From: Myxococcales bacterium
GTDB lineage: Bacteria; Myxococcota_A; UBA9160; UBA4427
Length of the DNA stretch: 64,000 nucleotides
Assembly (NCBI GenBank): GCA_012959805.1
Contig: DUCN01000080.1
Location: forward strand, 17,846 to 81,845
Direction: 5' to 3'
Position 1 is the stretch's first letter. Each line of letters begins with the position of its first letter. Made by a program: the position numbers and the translations under genes. Positions 11,873-20,769 of the stretch are shown piece after piece. Under the pieces are notes generated by a model. That model ran no database searches. It had not been told where the DNA came from and saw nothing but the letters and a program-made list of their open reading frames with translations.

Positions 11873-11988
11873 CGTCAGTCTCCTTTGCCCGAGTTCGGGA
11901 GGGGCAATCTTTGATAAGATCCGAAGCGAATTCAGGAATGTCGATCCGGCGAGTTGCCGGGACCGAAAGCTTCATCAGGAGACAGAGC

Positions 11989-12909
11989 ATGGCGAATGAA
12001 TCAGCGGGGCGCGACAGCTCGATCGAAGGCAGCGAAGGCGGCTCAGTCGACCCATGGCGTTTCGCCGGCAGTTTTCTCAAAGGTATTCTCAGCAAGTCGA
12101 TCCCCGATACGCCGAGTCATGCGGCCATTCCCTGGAGCCCGATGACCAAGCCTCTGGCGGAGGCCAAAGTGGCGCTTCTCTCGACTGCGGGAATTTCGAT
12201 GAAGGGAGACAGGTCCTTCGACATGGAATGCGAACGACAGAATCCGACGTGGGGTGATTCGAGTTTCCGGCGACTCCGTGCGGATGCGACTTCGGACAAC
12301 ATCGAAGTGAATCATCTTCATATCGACACAGGCTATATCCAGCGCGATTTGAACGTTGCCCTTCCACTGGATCGGCTTCGCGGATTGGTGGCGGAGGGTC
12401 ATGTCGGTTCGATGGCCGAGACGCACTATTCGATCATGGGATTTCAGGGGGCTGATTCGAGCCGCCTCGAAAATGAAACGGCGCCGGCCATTGCAGAAAA
12501 TGTGAAAAACGAGGAGGTCGATCTGGTTCTCCTCGCCCCGGTCTGACCGGATTGTTGCCGGTCCGTGGGACTGGTCGCCAGGAAGATCGAAGAAGCCGGA
12601 ATTTCGACCGTCACGCTCAACATGATCTGGCCGTATCAGAGGCTCGTGGGCATGCCGCGTGTCGCGGCAATCGAGTATCCCTTCGGTCGCCCCTTTGGCG
12701 ACGTGGGCGATGCGTCGACGCAGCGAGAGGTGTTAGTCGCCGCACTAGCTTTCGCAGAGGAGGCTGGTCAGCCGGGACAGATCAAGCATCTCCCCTTCCG
12801 ATGGCACCAAGAGCCTAAAGACACCAAATGGCACCCGTCAGCGCCGTCTCCGATCATCGCCATGATGCAGGCTCGCAGGGCAAAGCGGGAAGCCAAATTC
12901 GAAGGCTGA
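11989..12909 (+). CDS. Selenoprotein, glycine/sarcosine/betaine reductase B family (Sec encoded by UGA at 12544)
   Basis: Two adjacent frames are one gene: the first ends ...DLVLLAPV at TGA 12544-12546 and the next codons, in the same frame, continue PDCCRSVGLVARKIEEAGI to a stop at 12907. Read through, the UGA gives a UxxC redox motif (Sec186-Pro-Asp-Cys189) exactly where GrdB-related proteins carry their Cys/Sec. The downstream part (MPRVAAIEYPFGRPFGDVGD) is conserved in the same family, so both halves are needed. ATG 11989 has AGGAGA eight bases upstream; the product is about 306 residues. A hairpin at 12558-12574 is a candidate SECIS. The family relates to reductive cleavage of C-N bonds, but the partners GrdA, GrdC and GrdD are not nearby, so the reaction is unknown. 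The sel genes are not in the window. Confidence 0.85.
12558..12574 (+). promoter_or_regulatory. Candidate bacterial SECIS hairpin
   Basis: CCGGTCC (12558-12564) pairs with GGACTGG (12568-12574) over seven base pairs with one G-U, closing a GUG loop. The stem begins 11 bases after the UGA and its loop lies about 19 bases after it, within the range used by bacterial SelB. A GU in the loop is typical of SECIS elements. It lies inside the coding sequence, as bacterial SECIS elements do. Confidence 0.65.
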
Positions 12910-12929
12910 GCGAGTCTCGGGGTCGCGTA

Positions 12930-12943
12930 AATTTTGCAAAATT
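12930..12943. other. 14-bp perfect palindrome before the lipoprotein gene
   Basis: AATTTTGCAAAATT is a perfect palindrome 21 bases after the selenoprotein stop and about 90 bases before ATG 13036. With no loop and no T run it is a poor terminator; it could be a dimeric repressor site. Confidence 0.35.
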
Positions 12944-13035
12944 CCCGCGGGCTCTCTAAAGAGATTCCCTGATTCGGCCGATCTCTTTTAAGCACCGTTG
13001 CGTCCATATCCCGCAGCGACTGAGGGAGGTCCGCC

Positions 13036-14901
13036 ATGCCGATCCGCACACGGCTCAGTGTCTCAAATTGTTCTTCTTCGATCTCTCGCGTGATCTTCCT
13101 CGCGCTGATCCTTGCGCTTTCGGGCTGCGTTGGAGGTGCCTGGAAAACCACGCTCGAAGAAGACACGCCGGCCGCCTACTACCGATTCATGCGCGAGCAC
13201 GGCGATTCGAAATACGCGGTCCAGGCCCGCGAGCGATTGGATTTTCACAAGCTGAAGAGGAACCCGAGCCTGTCCGGCTTCGATGCCTTCCGGAATGAAT
13301 TCCCGGGCAGCGATCTCATCGTCCAGCTTCACCCGGCACTCGAAAAGCCGGCTTTTGAAATGGCTCGGGCACAGGGGACATCCGCTGCCTACCGAGAATT
13401 TCTTGCCGGCTTCACGGGGGGCGCATTCTCGAACCGTGCGGAGGGCAATGCCGTCTATGTTGAGTCGAGCGGGTTCGGCGGTGACGCAGCATTGCTTGCG
13501 TCTTTTTCCGAGCGCTATGCGGAAAGTGATTTTGCAGCGGAGGCTGTGCGCACGGTGAAGGCGGTGGCCGAGAAACGCGCCGGCCAATTCGATCAGATTG
13601 GTCTGGTTCTCAAAATCGCGAGGGGAACGCCCGAGGCGAATCGCGTACGAAAGGCATTGGTCGACCGCATCCAGGAAATGATGGAACGCGTTGGGATTTC
13701 GCTCGTCGAGATTCCAGATGTCATTCCGGCAGGCCAGGCTTCGCGCTATCCGGCGGCACGGCTTGAAGTGTCCCACGTGGAGCGCGAAGTCGGGCGCCAC
13801 GTCAGCGCGGGCGAACTCGCACGTCCGGCGCTGCTGGGCGAAACGGCGATCGTATTACGGGACAAGCCAGACGGAGTCGTCATCGCATCGCGCACCTTCA
13901 ACATTCGGGTCGAGGACAAGGCGCATGTGCCTGGGACATCCGTTCTCTTCTCGGCGGTGTCACCTAAATTTTGGGATGAGTTCTTCGTTCCGGTTGCACG
14001 TTGGCGCAATAACCGATCGATTCGCCCGGCGCTTCCGCTGGGGCGGGCGATCATTGACCTCGACGGTGTAGGCGATCGAGTCGTCGTGCTCTTCGAGGAC
14101 GGCGACTTCGAGCTGCTCGGGCTCGCGGATCCGCTGAAGCCGATTCGGCTCGCGGCCTACCATCGTGGAGAGGACTATAAAAAGTGGACTGGGATTCGCA
14201 TTCTCGGGGATCGTGTGGCGATCTATGGCGAAGAAGGCCTCGAGATCGTTCGCTTCACCGGTACCGGACCCATCGCAGAGAAGACCTGGACGCGCGGACA
14301 GATTGGCCGCGTTCTTTCGCTGACTTCCCTGGGCGATGAACTCGTCATCGTTGGCGCCAAGGGCATGCAGATACTGGATCTAGAGACGAATACGATCCGG
14401 CGCGTTATGCGTCGAGTTCTGAAGAGCGTTGCATCGGCGGGCGACACACTCGTCTTCGTCGATGGTGAGTCGATCTATCTCTCGACCCTAGACCTACTCG
14501 CTGAGAATCGCGTGGTTGCCCAGATGAAGCTGGGCAAGACCTTTGGCCCGAACAACGTGCGCGTACTCGAAGGTGCTGCGATCGTGACGGGACCGGGTGG
14601 CGCCATCGTCATCGATGTTCGAAATCCCGCCAAGCCCAAGGCGTTGGCCAAGCACCTAACACGGGATGTCGGGGATATCGTCGACGCAACACGCGTTCGT
14701 GGTCGAGTCTTCTTGGTGGGCACGCGCGGTCTTCAAGTTTTGAATCGATCGCTCACACGAGTGGAAGAGACAATTGATGTTGGTGAGCGAAACCGCGTGA
14801 CGGTGATGGGGCGACATCTTGTCACATCCGATGATTCGGGCCTTCAGGTTGTGGATGCGACGCCATGGGCCGACGCGGGCGTCCCGGCAGCCGCGCGTTA
14901 G
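13036..14901 (+). CDS. Lipoprotein with helical N-terminus and LVIVD-like beta-propeller
   Basis: A 621-residue lipoprotein: basic N-terminus, hydrophobic segment and lipobox LSGC at about residues 28-31. Residues 40-220 contain helical TPR-like elements (AAYYRFMREHGDSKYAVQAR is the type of repeat used by tetratricopeptide lipoproteins). From about 330 on there are repeated units of 40-45 residues with the pattern 'GDRVVVLFEDGDFELLGLADP' and 'VIDVRNPAKPKAL', typical of LVIVD repeats forming a beta-propeller. GGGAGG six bases upstream supports ATG 13036. It probably sits in the outer membrane or periplasm; the function is unknown. Confidence 0.7.
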   Translation: MPIRTRLSVSNCSSSISRVIFLALILALSGCVGGAWKTTLEEDTPAAYYRFMREHGDSKYAVQARERLDFHKLKRNPSLSGFDAFRNEFPGSDLIVQLHPALEKPAFEMARAQGTSAAYREFLAGFTGGAFSNRAEGNAVYVESSGFGGDAALLASFSERYAESDFAAEAVRTVKAVAEKRAGQFDQIGLVLKIARGTPEANRVRKALVDRIQEMMERVGISLVEIPDVIPAGQASRYPAARLEVSHVEREVGRHVSAGELARPALLGETAIVLRDKPDGVVIASRTFNIRVEDKAHVPGTSVLFSAVSPKFWDEFFVPVARWRNNRSIRPALPLGRAIIDLDGVGDRVVVLFEDGDFELLGLADPLKPIRLAAYHRGEDYKKWTGIRILGDRVAIYGEEGLEIVRFTGTGPIAEKTWTRGQIGRVLSLTSLGDELVIVGAKGMQILDLETNTIRRVMRRVLKSVASAGDTLVFVDGESIYLSTLDLLAENRVVAQMKLGKTFGPNNVRVLEGAAIVTGPGGAIVIDVRNPAKPKALAKHLTRDVGDIVDATRVRGRVFLVGTRGLQVLNRSLTRVEETIDVGERNRVTVMGRHLVTSDDSGLQVVDATPWADAGVPAAAR

Positions 14902-14914
14902 AGGTTTCGGCTAG

Positions 14915-15199
14915 GCGGAGTTCACGGGTCGACGGCCGGAGCGAGCCATTCGCGACACGCTCCTGCACTACGAGGTTCGACTCCAGCGGATCGATCGCGG
15001 GTTGCGACATCTGGCTGCGATGGGCCAGGACGTGACGGCTTTCGAGATTTGGAAGGCGTTATTTCCGTCTTATGCACCGGGCCAGGAGATGCGATCGCAG
15101 ATGCTCATGTTGATCGGTGCGCTTGATTGCCTGGAAGACGACGGCAATCTTATCACCGAGCGTCGTCCGGACGGCGTGCTGACCCATCATCATTGCTGA
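14915..15199 (+). pseudogene. Orphan C-terminal domain of a metallo-beta-lactamase-fold hydrolase
   Basis: The open frame after a stop at 14912 reads RAIRDTLLHYEVRLQRIDRG and then LRHLAAMGQDVTAFEIWKAL, resembling the winged-helix tail that follows the catalytic domain in LACTB2-like MBL hydrolases. No HxHxDH domain is present upstream; instead the frame meets a stop and then the lipoprotein gene. The only initiation codons in frame are weak (TTG 15002). Best read as the remnant of a gene whose 5' part was deleted. The rest of 14902-15226 shows nothing else. Confidence 0.5.
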
Positions 15200-15226
15200 G
15201 CGTAGGATCAGCCGCCAGTCTAGATG

Positions 15227-16750
15227 TTAGTTTGCGTAAGTCGATAGAAGGTAGATCGAAAGTGCACGCCGGTCGTCCGGCGAGAGTGCGACGACGGGCA
15301 TCGGCGGTGTAGGCGTCAATAGAAAATGGCTGAGCGAATCGATCGTGTATTTGGCGGCGAGTCCGCCGAGCGGCTTCGCCACCATTCCGGCTTCCGCGAT
15401 CTCTGCAAGATGGCAGGTTCCGCAAGCGTTGCCTGCAAACAGGGTGGCACCGCGAGCTGTTTTATCTGCGAGCGTCGCCGCATCGAGGTCGGCGAGGGGA
15501 TTCGAGAGTGGGGCTGCTGCGGGGCGACTGAGCTGGGTGTTCGGCCCACCCGCGAGTGTGCCCTTCGGTGCGATTCGGTAGATGGCACCGGCGTAGTCGT
15601 CGCTGAGGTAAAAGCTTCCGTCGGGTCCCTCGATGATGTCGACGGGGCGACCGATGACGTCATCGTTGAAATTAAAGCCGGTCATGAAGTCTCGTTCGAC
15701 GATTTCGCCGTTGGCCTCCCAATGCAGTGAGACGACTTTATAACCCGAGAGTTCGGAGCGATTCCAAGATCCGTGAAGGGCGACGAGCGCCGCGCCACGC
15801 AGGCTTTCTTCGGCATCGGGGTGACGCACGAAAGTCATGCCGAGGGGGGCGGTGTGGGCTTGGAATGAATGGGAGGGCGGAATCGAGGCTGCGATGCGAT
15901 CGGACTGGCCTTCGCCGAAGTGGGGATCGGGTCGGCGATTCCCGTTGGCGACCGGGAATCCGTAGAACCCGCCGCGTTCGATGCGATTGAGTTCACAGGG
16001 TGGGTAGTCATCACCCAGGAGATCGCGGCCATTGTCGGTGGCGAAGAGCTGGTCGGTTCCCGGCTGCCAGTCGAAACCGACGGAATTTCGCAGGCCCGAG
16101 GCGTAGATCTCGGCGCCTGAACCATCGACATTGAAACGCAGGATCGCCGCGCGTCGTGGATCCTCTTCTTCGCAGACATTGCAGCTCGATCCAACATTCA
16201 GATAGATCTTGTCGTCCGGGCCGAAGCGCAGCGTGCGGGACCAATGATTTCCGCCTTCCGGAATTCCCTCGACGATGCGGGTGGGTTCGCCCGCCACCGC
16301 GATGCTGTCGGGACCGGTCTCGAGGAAGCCGACCCGGGCGATTGCGCCGCCTTCGCCGATGTAGAGCTGTTGATCGCGGAAGTCGAAGCCGTGGGGTCGA
16401 TCGAGGTTCTCGATCAGGATCTTGTGGCCGTCCGAGCGCCCGTCGCCGTCGAGATCGCGAAATACATGGACCAGGCGGCCGACGCGAGGCTGGCTGACGA
16501 TCAGGTCGCCGCCCGGGCTGAACCGCATGAAGCGAGCGTTGGGAAGGCCCTCGGCGAAGAGTTGAACCTCGAAACCCTCGGCGAGATGGAAGCGGCTCTG
16601 GACTGTCGCATTGCTGGGCGCGTCGATTCCGCCCCCGAACATCGAGCTGAGAATCGGGCCCTTGATGGTCATCCAGTCCGGCAGCAGCGCACTACAGGCG
16701 GCGACACCGACGATGGTGAAGAGCGCGATTCCAACGATCCAATTCCGCAT
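15227..16750 (-). CDS. Secreted sorbosone/glucose dehydrogenase-like propeller with C-terminal cytochrome c
   Basis: A 507-residue exported protein: N-terminal hydrophobic segment with VGVAACS (possible lipobox), a six-bladed propeller of the soluble glucose/sorbosone dehydrogenase family (about 50-395) with RVGRLVHVFRDLDGDGRSDG, PHGFDFRDQQLYIGEGG and GGFYGFPVANG, and a C-terminal haem-binding CGTCH at about 444-448 followed by a short cytochrome c domain ending in a Met-containing loop (PMPVV). It should oxidise a sugar or alcohol in the periplasm, probably with PQQ, and pass electrons to the fused haem. GAGGA lies five bases before ATG 16750. Substrate unknown. Confidence 0.85.
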   Translation of the reverse strand: MRNWIVGIALFTIVGVAACSALLPDWMTIKGPILSSMFGGGIDAPSNATVQSRFHLAEGFEVQLFAEGLPNARFMRFSPGGDLIVSQPRVGRLVHVFRDLDGDGRSDGHKILIENLDRPHGFDFRDQQLYIGEGGAIARVGFLETGPDSIAVAGEPTRIVEGIPEGGNHWSRTLRFGPDDKIYLNVGSSCNVCEEEDPRRAAILRFNVDGSGAEIYASGLRNSVGFDWQPGTDQLFATDNGRDLLGDDYPPCELNRIERGGFYGFPVANGNRRPDPHFGEGQSDRIAASIPPSHSFQAHTAPLGMTFVRHPDAEESLRGAALVALHGSWNRSELSGYKVVSLHWEANGEIVERDFMTGFNFNDDVIGRPVDIIEGPDGSFYLSDDYAGAIYRIAPKGTLAGGPNTQLSRPAAAPLSNPLADLDAATLADKTARGATLFAGNACGTCHLAEIAEAGMVAKPLGGLAAKYTIDSLSHFLLTPTPPMPVVALSPDDRRALSIYLLSTYAN

Positions 16751-16991
16751 TGATTCCTCTGGCGACTTGACGCCCGGTGCCTCGATAGTTTCCGGCTGAA
16801 CCCCGGATGTGACCAGGATTGCCCCGGCTCATTCTCAATTTTAGCGGCGCGAGGGTACCCTAAGGACGCTCGCGCGCTCGCCGGTGAAATCGCTTTGGAT
16901 CCGGTGATCCAAATGGGGAAATCACACCTTTTTCCCAAAGGGATCTTGACGAAAGCCCTTCTTTAGCGGATACATAGGCGCTCTCTATCCG

Positions 16992-17016
16992 GGCGGTAGC
17001 GTCATCGGGTACCGCC
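16992..17016 (+). promoter_or_regulatory. Hairpin in rplX leader next to the ribosome site
   Basis: GGCGGTA (16992-16998) pairs with TACCGCC (17010-17016); the ribosome binding GGAGG follows at once (17017-17021). A stem that close to the ribosome site could modulate rplX translation. The remaining intergenic DNA (16751-16991) shows no gene. Confidence 0.35.
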
Positions 17017-17031
17017 GGAGGCAATTCCAAG

Positions 17032-17361
17032 ATGCAGAAGATTCGAACAGGCGACCTCGTTCAGGTCGTAAGTGGTGCCGGTGCGGCGAAGGCTGCGCAA
17101 GGCCGCGTGATTGCTGTCGACGCCGAGAACGGCCGTGTGCGCGTGGAAGGTGTTCGGCTTCAGAAGCGACATCTTCGCCCTGGCCGAAGCGGCGCGCGCG
17201 AAGGCGGCATCGTGGAATCCGAAGGTTATGTGGATGTATCGAACGTGATGCTCGTGCATCCCGGGGACAACAAGCCTTCACGCGTTCGCGTCGAAGAGCG
17301 AGATGGGCAGCGCATTCGCGTGTTCGCGCGAGGCGGCGATCTAGTCCCGGACCCGTCCTGA
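17032..17361 (+). CDS. rplX: Ribosomal protein uL24
   Basis: Large-subunit protein that initiates 50S assembly on 23S rRNA. The KOW motif is at the start (KIRTGDLVQVVSGAGAAKAA, residues 3-22), followed by GRVIAVDAENGRVRVEGV and the typical GYVDVSNVMLVHP. The length of 109 residues is normal. GGAGG lies 10 bases before ATG 17032. It is placed away from its usual S10/spc operon, beside rpmG. The sequence is complete, so it may be the only copy, relocated, or a paralogue. Confidence 0.92.
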   Translation: MQKIRTGDLVQVVSGAGAAKAAQGRVIAVDAENGRVRVEGVRLQKRHLRPGRSGAREGGIVESEGYVDVSNVMLVHPGDNKPSRVRVEERDGQRIRVFARGGDLVPDPS

Positions 17362-17450
17362 GCCGAATGCCGCTGAATCCCGGGCCGCTGGGCATGAGCA
17401 GCTAATCGCATCCAAACGCTTCTAAGACCAGCGATAGGAACCAAACAAGC

Positions 17451-17618
17451 ATGGCGAAGAGCAAACGCGAACAGATCAAACTCGAGTCGACGGCGGGAAC
17501 AGGTCACTTCTACACGACCTCGAAGAATCGCACGAATACGCCTAACAAGCTCGAGTTCAAGAAATATGACCCTGTCGTGCGCAAGCACGTGCTCTACAAA
17601 GAGACCAAGCTCAAGTAG
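17451..17618 (+). CDS. rpmG: Ribosomal protein bL33 (Cys-free form)
   Basis: A 55-residue protein of the large subunit. It begins [14 protein letters not shown] and contains [20 protein letters not shown] and the C-terminal KETKLK, all typical of bL33. The zinc-binding CxxC pairs of the 'C+' form are absent, so this is the zinc-independent form. It lies about 90 bp after rplX on the same strand. Confidence 0.93.
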   Translation: MAKSKREQIKLESTAGTGHFYTTSKNRTNTPNKLEFKKYDPVVRKHVLYKETKLK

Positions 17619-17778
17619 TCGAGACGTTTCTGGTTTCGTCGGTTCGCTTGAGCTTGGGGCGATCGCGAAATTGGGCGTGCCTTCGCGATTCGAACAACTT
17701 GTTGCCGATGGCTAGATGACTGTGGATGGCTGTTGTGACGGCCTGTGAAACTGAGAGAAATCGAAAGAGGGATTCCGA

Positions 17779-18135
17779 ATGGCTTGGGTGATTACCCGAA
17801 TGTGTCGCGACTGTGTCGATATGGCATGCGTCGAAGTCTGCCCCGTGGATTGCATTGTCCAGCACAAGCAAAAGGGCGATGCGGCCGGTTACGAGAATCA
17901 ACTCTATATCGATCCCGAAGAGTGCATCAACTGTGGTGTTTGTGAGCCGGAATGTCCCTGGGAAGCCATCTTTGAAGATGAGCAGGTCCCGACCGTTTTT
18001 GATGAAGACACGGCGCAGAATGCCAAGATCGTCGACGAGCGTGACGACTTTGAAGTTCCGGAGCGCGAGGACGTCGCTGTTCCGTCGACCGACGACATCA
18101 ACAAGAATAAAGCGAAGTGGAAATACGACGCATAG
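17779..18135 (+). CDS. fdxA: FdxA-type ferredoxin with two Fe-S clusters
   Basis: A soluble electron carrier of 118 residues. The first cluster motif is C9xxC12xxxxC17xxxC21P ([18 protein letters not shown]), the second [12 protein letters not shown] near residue 49, matching FdxA-type 7Fe or 8Fe ferredoxins. The usual FdxA sequence has a comparable spacing and the same CEPECP ending. The last 45 residues are an acidic and charged tail, longer than in the best-known members. The ribosome binding site GAGGG lies a little upstream of ATG 17779. The electron partner is not evident from neighbours. Confidence 0.88.
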   Translation: MAWVITRMCRDCVDMACVEVCPVDCIVQHKQKGDAAGYENQLYIDPEECINCGVCEPECPWEAIFEDEQVPTVFDEDTAQNAKIVDERDDFEVPEREDVAVPSTDDINKNKAKWKYDA

Positions 18136-18259
18136 ACGGTCGTGATGGCTCCGGTCTCACCGAAGCAATCATCGTCCGCATCAACGCCAGCGCCAATGTC
18201 GATTTCAGCGAGTCTTCTGGACTGGCTGCGCGGCTTTGCCTGAGCGAATATTATTTGCG

Positions 18260-18739
18260 ATGCCGATGAGTCCAGAAGCCGCGCAGGTGATCGAGGCGTT
18301 GCGCCTTCAACCTCATCCTGAGGGCGGCTTTTACCGCGAGATCTTCCGATCCCCCGAGCAAGTTCAGGCGGGCACACGCACGCGCGCCGCAGGAACCTCG
18401 CTCTACTTCCTCCTGCCCGAGGACGCCCACAGTGCGTGGCACGTAGTCCAGTCCGATGAACAATGGCATCACTATGCGGGTGCGCCTCTCGAGCTTCATC
18501 TTCTTCGCGAGGATGGACACGAGGTGACCACGCTTGGGTCCCGCATCCTGGTCGGCGAACTTCCGCAGGCCGTCGTGCCAGCGGGCATCATACAGGCGGC
18601 ACGACCCTTGGGCGGCTGGTCTTTGATGGGCTGCACAGTGGCGCCCGGCTTCGATTTTGATGACTTCGAGATCAATTTGGCCGAGGATCTCCATCAGCGT
18701 TTTCCGTTACATGGCCGGCTCATCGACGAATTTCTTTGA
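18260..18739 (+). CDS. DUF985-family cupin
   Basis: A single-domain cupin of about 159 residues. LQPHPEGGFYREIFRS near the start, TSLYFLLP, WHHYAGAPLEL and GWSLMGCTVAPGFDFDDFE match the DUF985 family throughout. These proteins form dimeric beta-barrels; the reaction is unknown. ATG 18260 or 18266 is possible, and no strong ribosome site separates them. The 200 bases after the stop, up to aroE, show no credible gene. Confidence 0.85.
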   Translation: MPMSPEAAQVIEALRLQPHPEGGFYREIFRSPEQVQAGTRTRAAGTSLYFLLPEDAHSAWHVVQSDEQWHHYAGAPLELHLLREDGHEVTTLGSRILVGELPQAVVPAGIIQAARPLGGWSLMGCTVAPGFDFDDFEINLAEDLHQRFPLHGRLIDEFL

Positions 18740-18948
18740 TCGGGGCCGGCCTGCGACCCAGTTTACGCGCCCGATGATGGGAGCATCATCATCGAATGTC
18801 GCGAAGAGCTCTTCACCTCGGCAGGCAACAATAGTCCTGGAAATTTCGGAGAATGTGGCCCCGGGTAGCCCCGTTCCTCAGCTGAGCATGGCAGCGGTCA
18901 TGACCATCGACATGGTTTTGAAGGAGTAGAGGAAGGGCGAGAAGGAGA

Positions 18949-19800
18949 TTAGCCGAAGGCTTTCGCCATGACTTCGACCACCCCGTCGAGATCCCGGTCG
19001 CTGGGCGGCTCTTCGAGACCTCGCGTCCAGATTCTCAACTGTTCCACAGCCTGATAAACGAGCATCCATTTTCCGCCGATTGCGTTGGCACCGCGGGCCT
19101 CGGCATCCAGGATGAGCTGAGTGCGCTCCGGGGCATACACGACGTCCAGGACGGTCGCGGATTTCGGAATCGCGTCCGCGACAACCGGCGAGACCATCCC
19201 ATTCAGTCCGACGCTCGTCGTGTTGACGATGATCTCGGGCTCGAGGTCCGTGAGTTCGTCGAGCTCGCCTGCATGGGCCGCGCCGAGATCTCGTACCAGC
19301 GTCTCCGCGCGGGCGAGCGTGCGATTGAGAACGGAGACTTCGTAGCCGCGCTGACGAAGCCCGTACACGAGAGCCCGCGCCGTGCCGCCCGCGCCGAGTA
19401 CCACGGCGATTTTGGTCGTGTCGCTCTTGCTGCCTTCGGAGCCTGTGCCGGCTCGCTCCAGGGCTCGAAGGGCTCCCAGCCAATCCGTGTTCGTGCCGAT
19501 GAGACGACCGTCGGTCAAGGTGACCGTATTGATGGCGCCGATCTCGCGTGCGACCGGCTCGACTTCGTCGACGAGTGCCAGCATCGCTTCCTTGTGCGGG
19601 ATCGAGACGGCAAATTGTCGCAGACCCTGATCTCGAAAACCCTTGACCGCGCTCGCGAGGTCGTCGGCCGGGACATCGTAGGCGTCATACTGCGCGTCGA
19701 TACCCAGATATTGATAGGCGGCGCGATGCATCACTGGGGACTTCGTGTGGCTGGCCGGGTGCAGGACGATGCCGCATTGAATCGTTGTCGCGGCGGTCAT
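18949..19800 (-). CDS. aroE: Shikimate dehydrogenase
   Basis: Reduces 3-dehydroshikimate to shikimate with NADPH in aromatic amino-acid synthesis. The N-terminal domain has HPASHTKSPVMHRAA (substrate-binding Ser residues) and SIPHKEAML with the catalytic Lys near residue 70, then NTVTLTDGRLIGTNTDW. The NADP domain has VVLGAGGTARALVYGLRQRG (about 131-150) and NRTLARAE. The ATG overlaps the stop of the upstream uracil-DNA glycosylase gene (ATGA), so the two are translated together. Length 283 is normal. Confidence 0.96.
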   Translation of the reverse strand: MTAATTIQCGIVLHPASHTKSPVMHRAAYQYLGIDAQYDAYDVPADDLASAVKGFRDQGLRQFAVSIPHKEAMLALVDEVEPVAREIGAINTVTLTDGRLIGTNTDWLGALRALERAGTGSEGSKSDTTKIAVVLGAGGTARALVYGLRQRGYEVSVLNRTLARAETLVRDLGAAHAGELDELTDLEPEIIVNTTSVGLNGMVSPVVADAIPKSATVLDVVYAPERTQLILDAEARGANAIGGKWMLVYQAVEQLRIWTRGLEEPPSDRDLDGVVEVMAKAFG

Positions 19801-20765
19801 AGCCGAGTGCGTTCAATGGCGGCCTGCAAGTCCTGCCAGACTGCGCGGCGCGTCTCGGTCGTGTACTGACGTAACACGTAGGCTGGATGAAGCGTCGGCA
19901 TGAGAGGGATGTCTTGGTAGCTCTGCCAGGTTCCACGCAACCGCGTGATGGCGACATCGCGACCGAGTAGGAGACTGGCCGCGGGCTTGCCCAGTGTCAC
20001 GATGACCTTGGGTGCGACGGCGCGAATCTGCCCATCGAGAAAGGGGCGGCACGCGCTGACTTCGGGGGGAAGGGGATTTCGGTTCTGCGGTGGGCGACAT
20101 TTTACGATGTTGCAGATATAGACTTCGCTGCGCGGGATACCGATGCCCTTTTCGATCATTTGCGTGAGGAGTTCGCCCGCACGGCCCACGAAGGGCAGGC
20201 CGGTCGAATCTTCTTGTTCGCCGGGGCCTTCGCCGATGAACATCAAGTCGGCCTTCGGGTTGCCCGTCCCGAAAACGATTTGACTTCGGCCCTTTGAGAG
20301 AGCGCATCGCGTGCAGTTGCCCAGATGGTTTTGAACGTCCACAAGCTCCGGCTGTCGATCACCCCACGGTACGACTTCGATTCCGGGGGTGACGTTGTCG
20401 CGGGTGACGTGAGTCGAGCGGCGTGTACCGGCACTCGAAGATGTGGTGGCCGCGCCGACAGCGCCTGCGCCGGCATCGACCGGTCTGGGCGACAGTCGAG
20501 ACGGAGTTGCCTCGGTGTTTGAGGCGGCAGGTGCCGCGGTCATTGTTGACGGAGACCGAGGCGGAACGGAAAGCGATGCCTGCGCCAAGTCTGCTCTCGG
20601 GAATTCGGAAACGCCTTCTTCCATCAACTCCCGAAGCAGTGCCCCCGCTGAAGCGACGAGCGTGCGCGCTTCGCCTTGGGGCGTGGTGTCGCCGCTGTCT
20701 GTACTGGCGGGGCTAGCGGGGCGAGCGGTGTTGTCGGTGTTGTCGGTATTGTCGGTCCCCGACAC
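19797..20765 (-). CDS. Family 4 uracil-DNA glycosylase (Fe-S)
   Basis: Removes uracil from DNA. The conserved C-terminal 200 residues contain CTRCALSKGR (first Cys pair of the 4Fe-4S cluster), GEGPGEQEDSTGLPFVGRAG (family motif 1), CNIVKCRPPQNRNP (remaining ligand region) and LMPTLHPAYVLR (motif 2 with the conserved His). The N-terminal 120 residues are low-complexity and acidic, starting with a short Asn-Thr-Asp repeat from a 9-bp tandem DNA repeat at 20727-20757. Start GTG 20765 with GAGGTAG upstream. Four bases separate it from the cytochrome gene before it. Confidence 0.92.
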   Translation of the reverse strand: MSGTDNTDNTDNTARPASPASTDSGDTTPQGEARTLVASAGALLRELMEEGVSEFPRADLAQASLSVPPRSPSTMTAAPAASNTEATPSRLSPRPVDAGAGAVGAATTSSSAGTRRSTHVTRDNVTPGIEVVPWGDRQPELVDVQNHLGNCTRCALSKGRSQIVFGTGNPKADLMFIGEGPGEQEDSTGLPFVGRAGELLTQMIEKGIGIPRSEVYICNIVKCRPPQNRNPLPPEVSACRPFLDGQIRAVAPKVIVTLGKPAASLLLGRDVAITRLRGTWQSYQDIPLMPTLHPAYVLRQYTTETRRAVWQDLQAAIERTRL

Positions 20766-20769
20766 GCCG

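Noticed and set aside
18740..18948. Minus-strand frame interrupted by one TGA, considered as a second selenoprotein
   Set aside because: No homology was recognised, no Cys pairs with the TGA, no hairpin follows at the right distance, and it overlaps the cupin gene.
20727..20757. 9-bp tandem repeat as a phase-variation switch
   Set aside because: The unit is a multiple of three, so changes in copy number do not shift the frame of the glycosylase gene.
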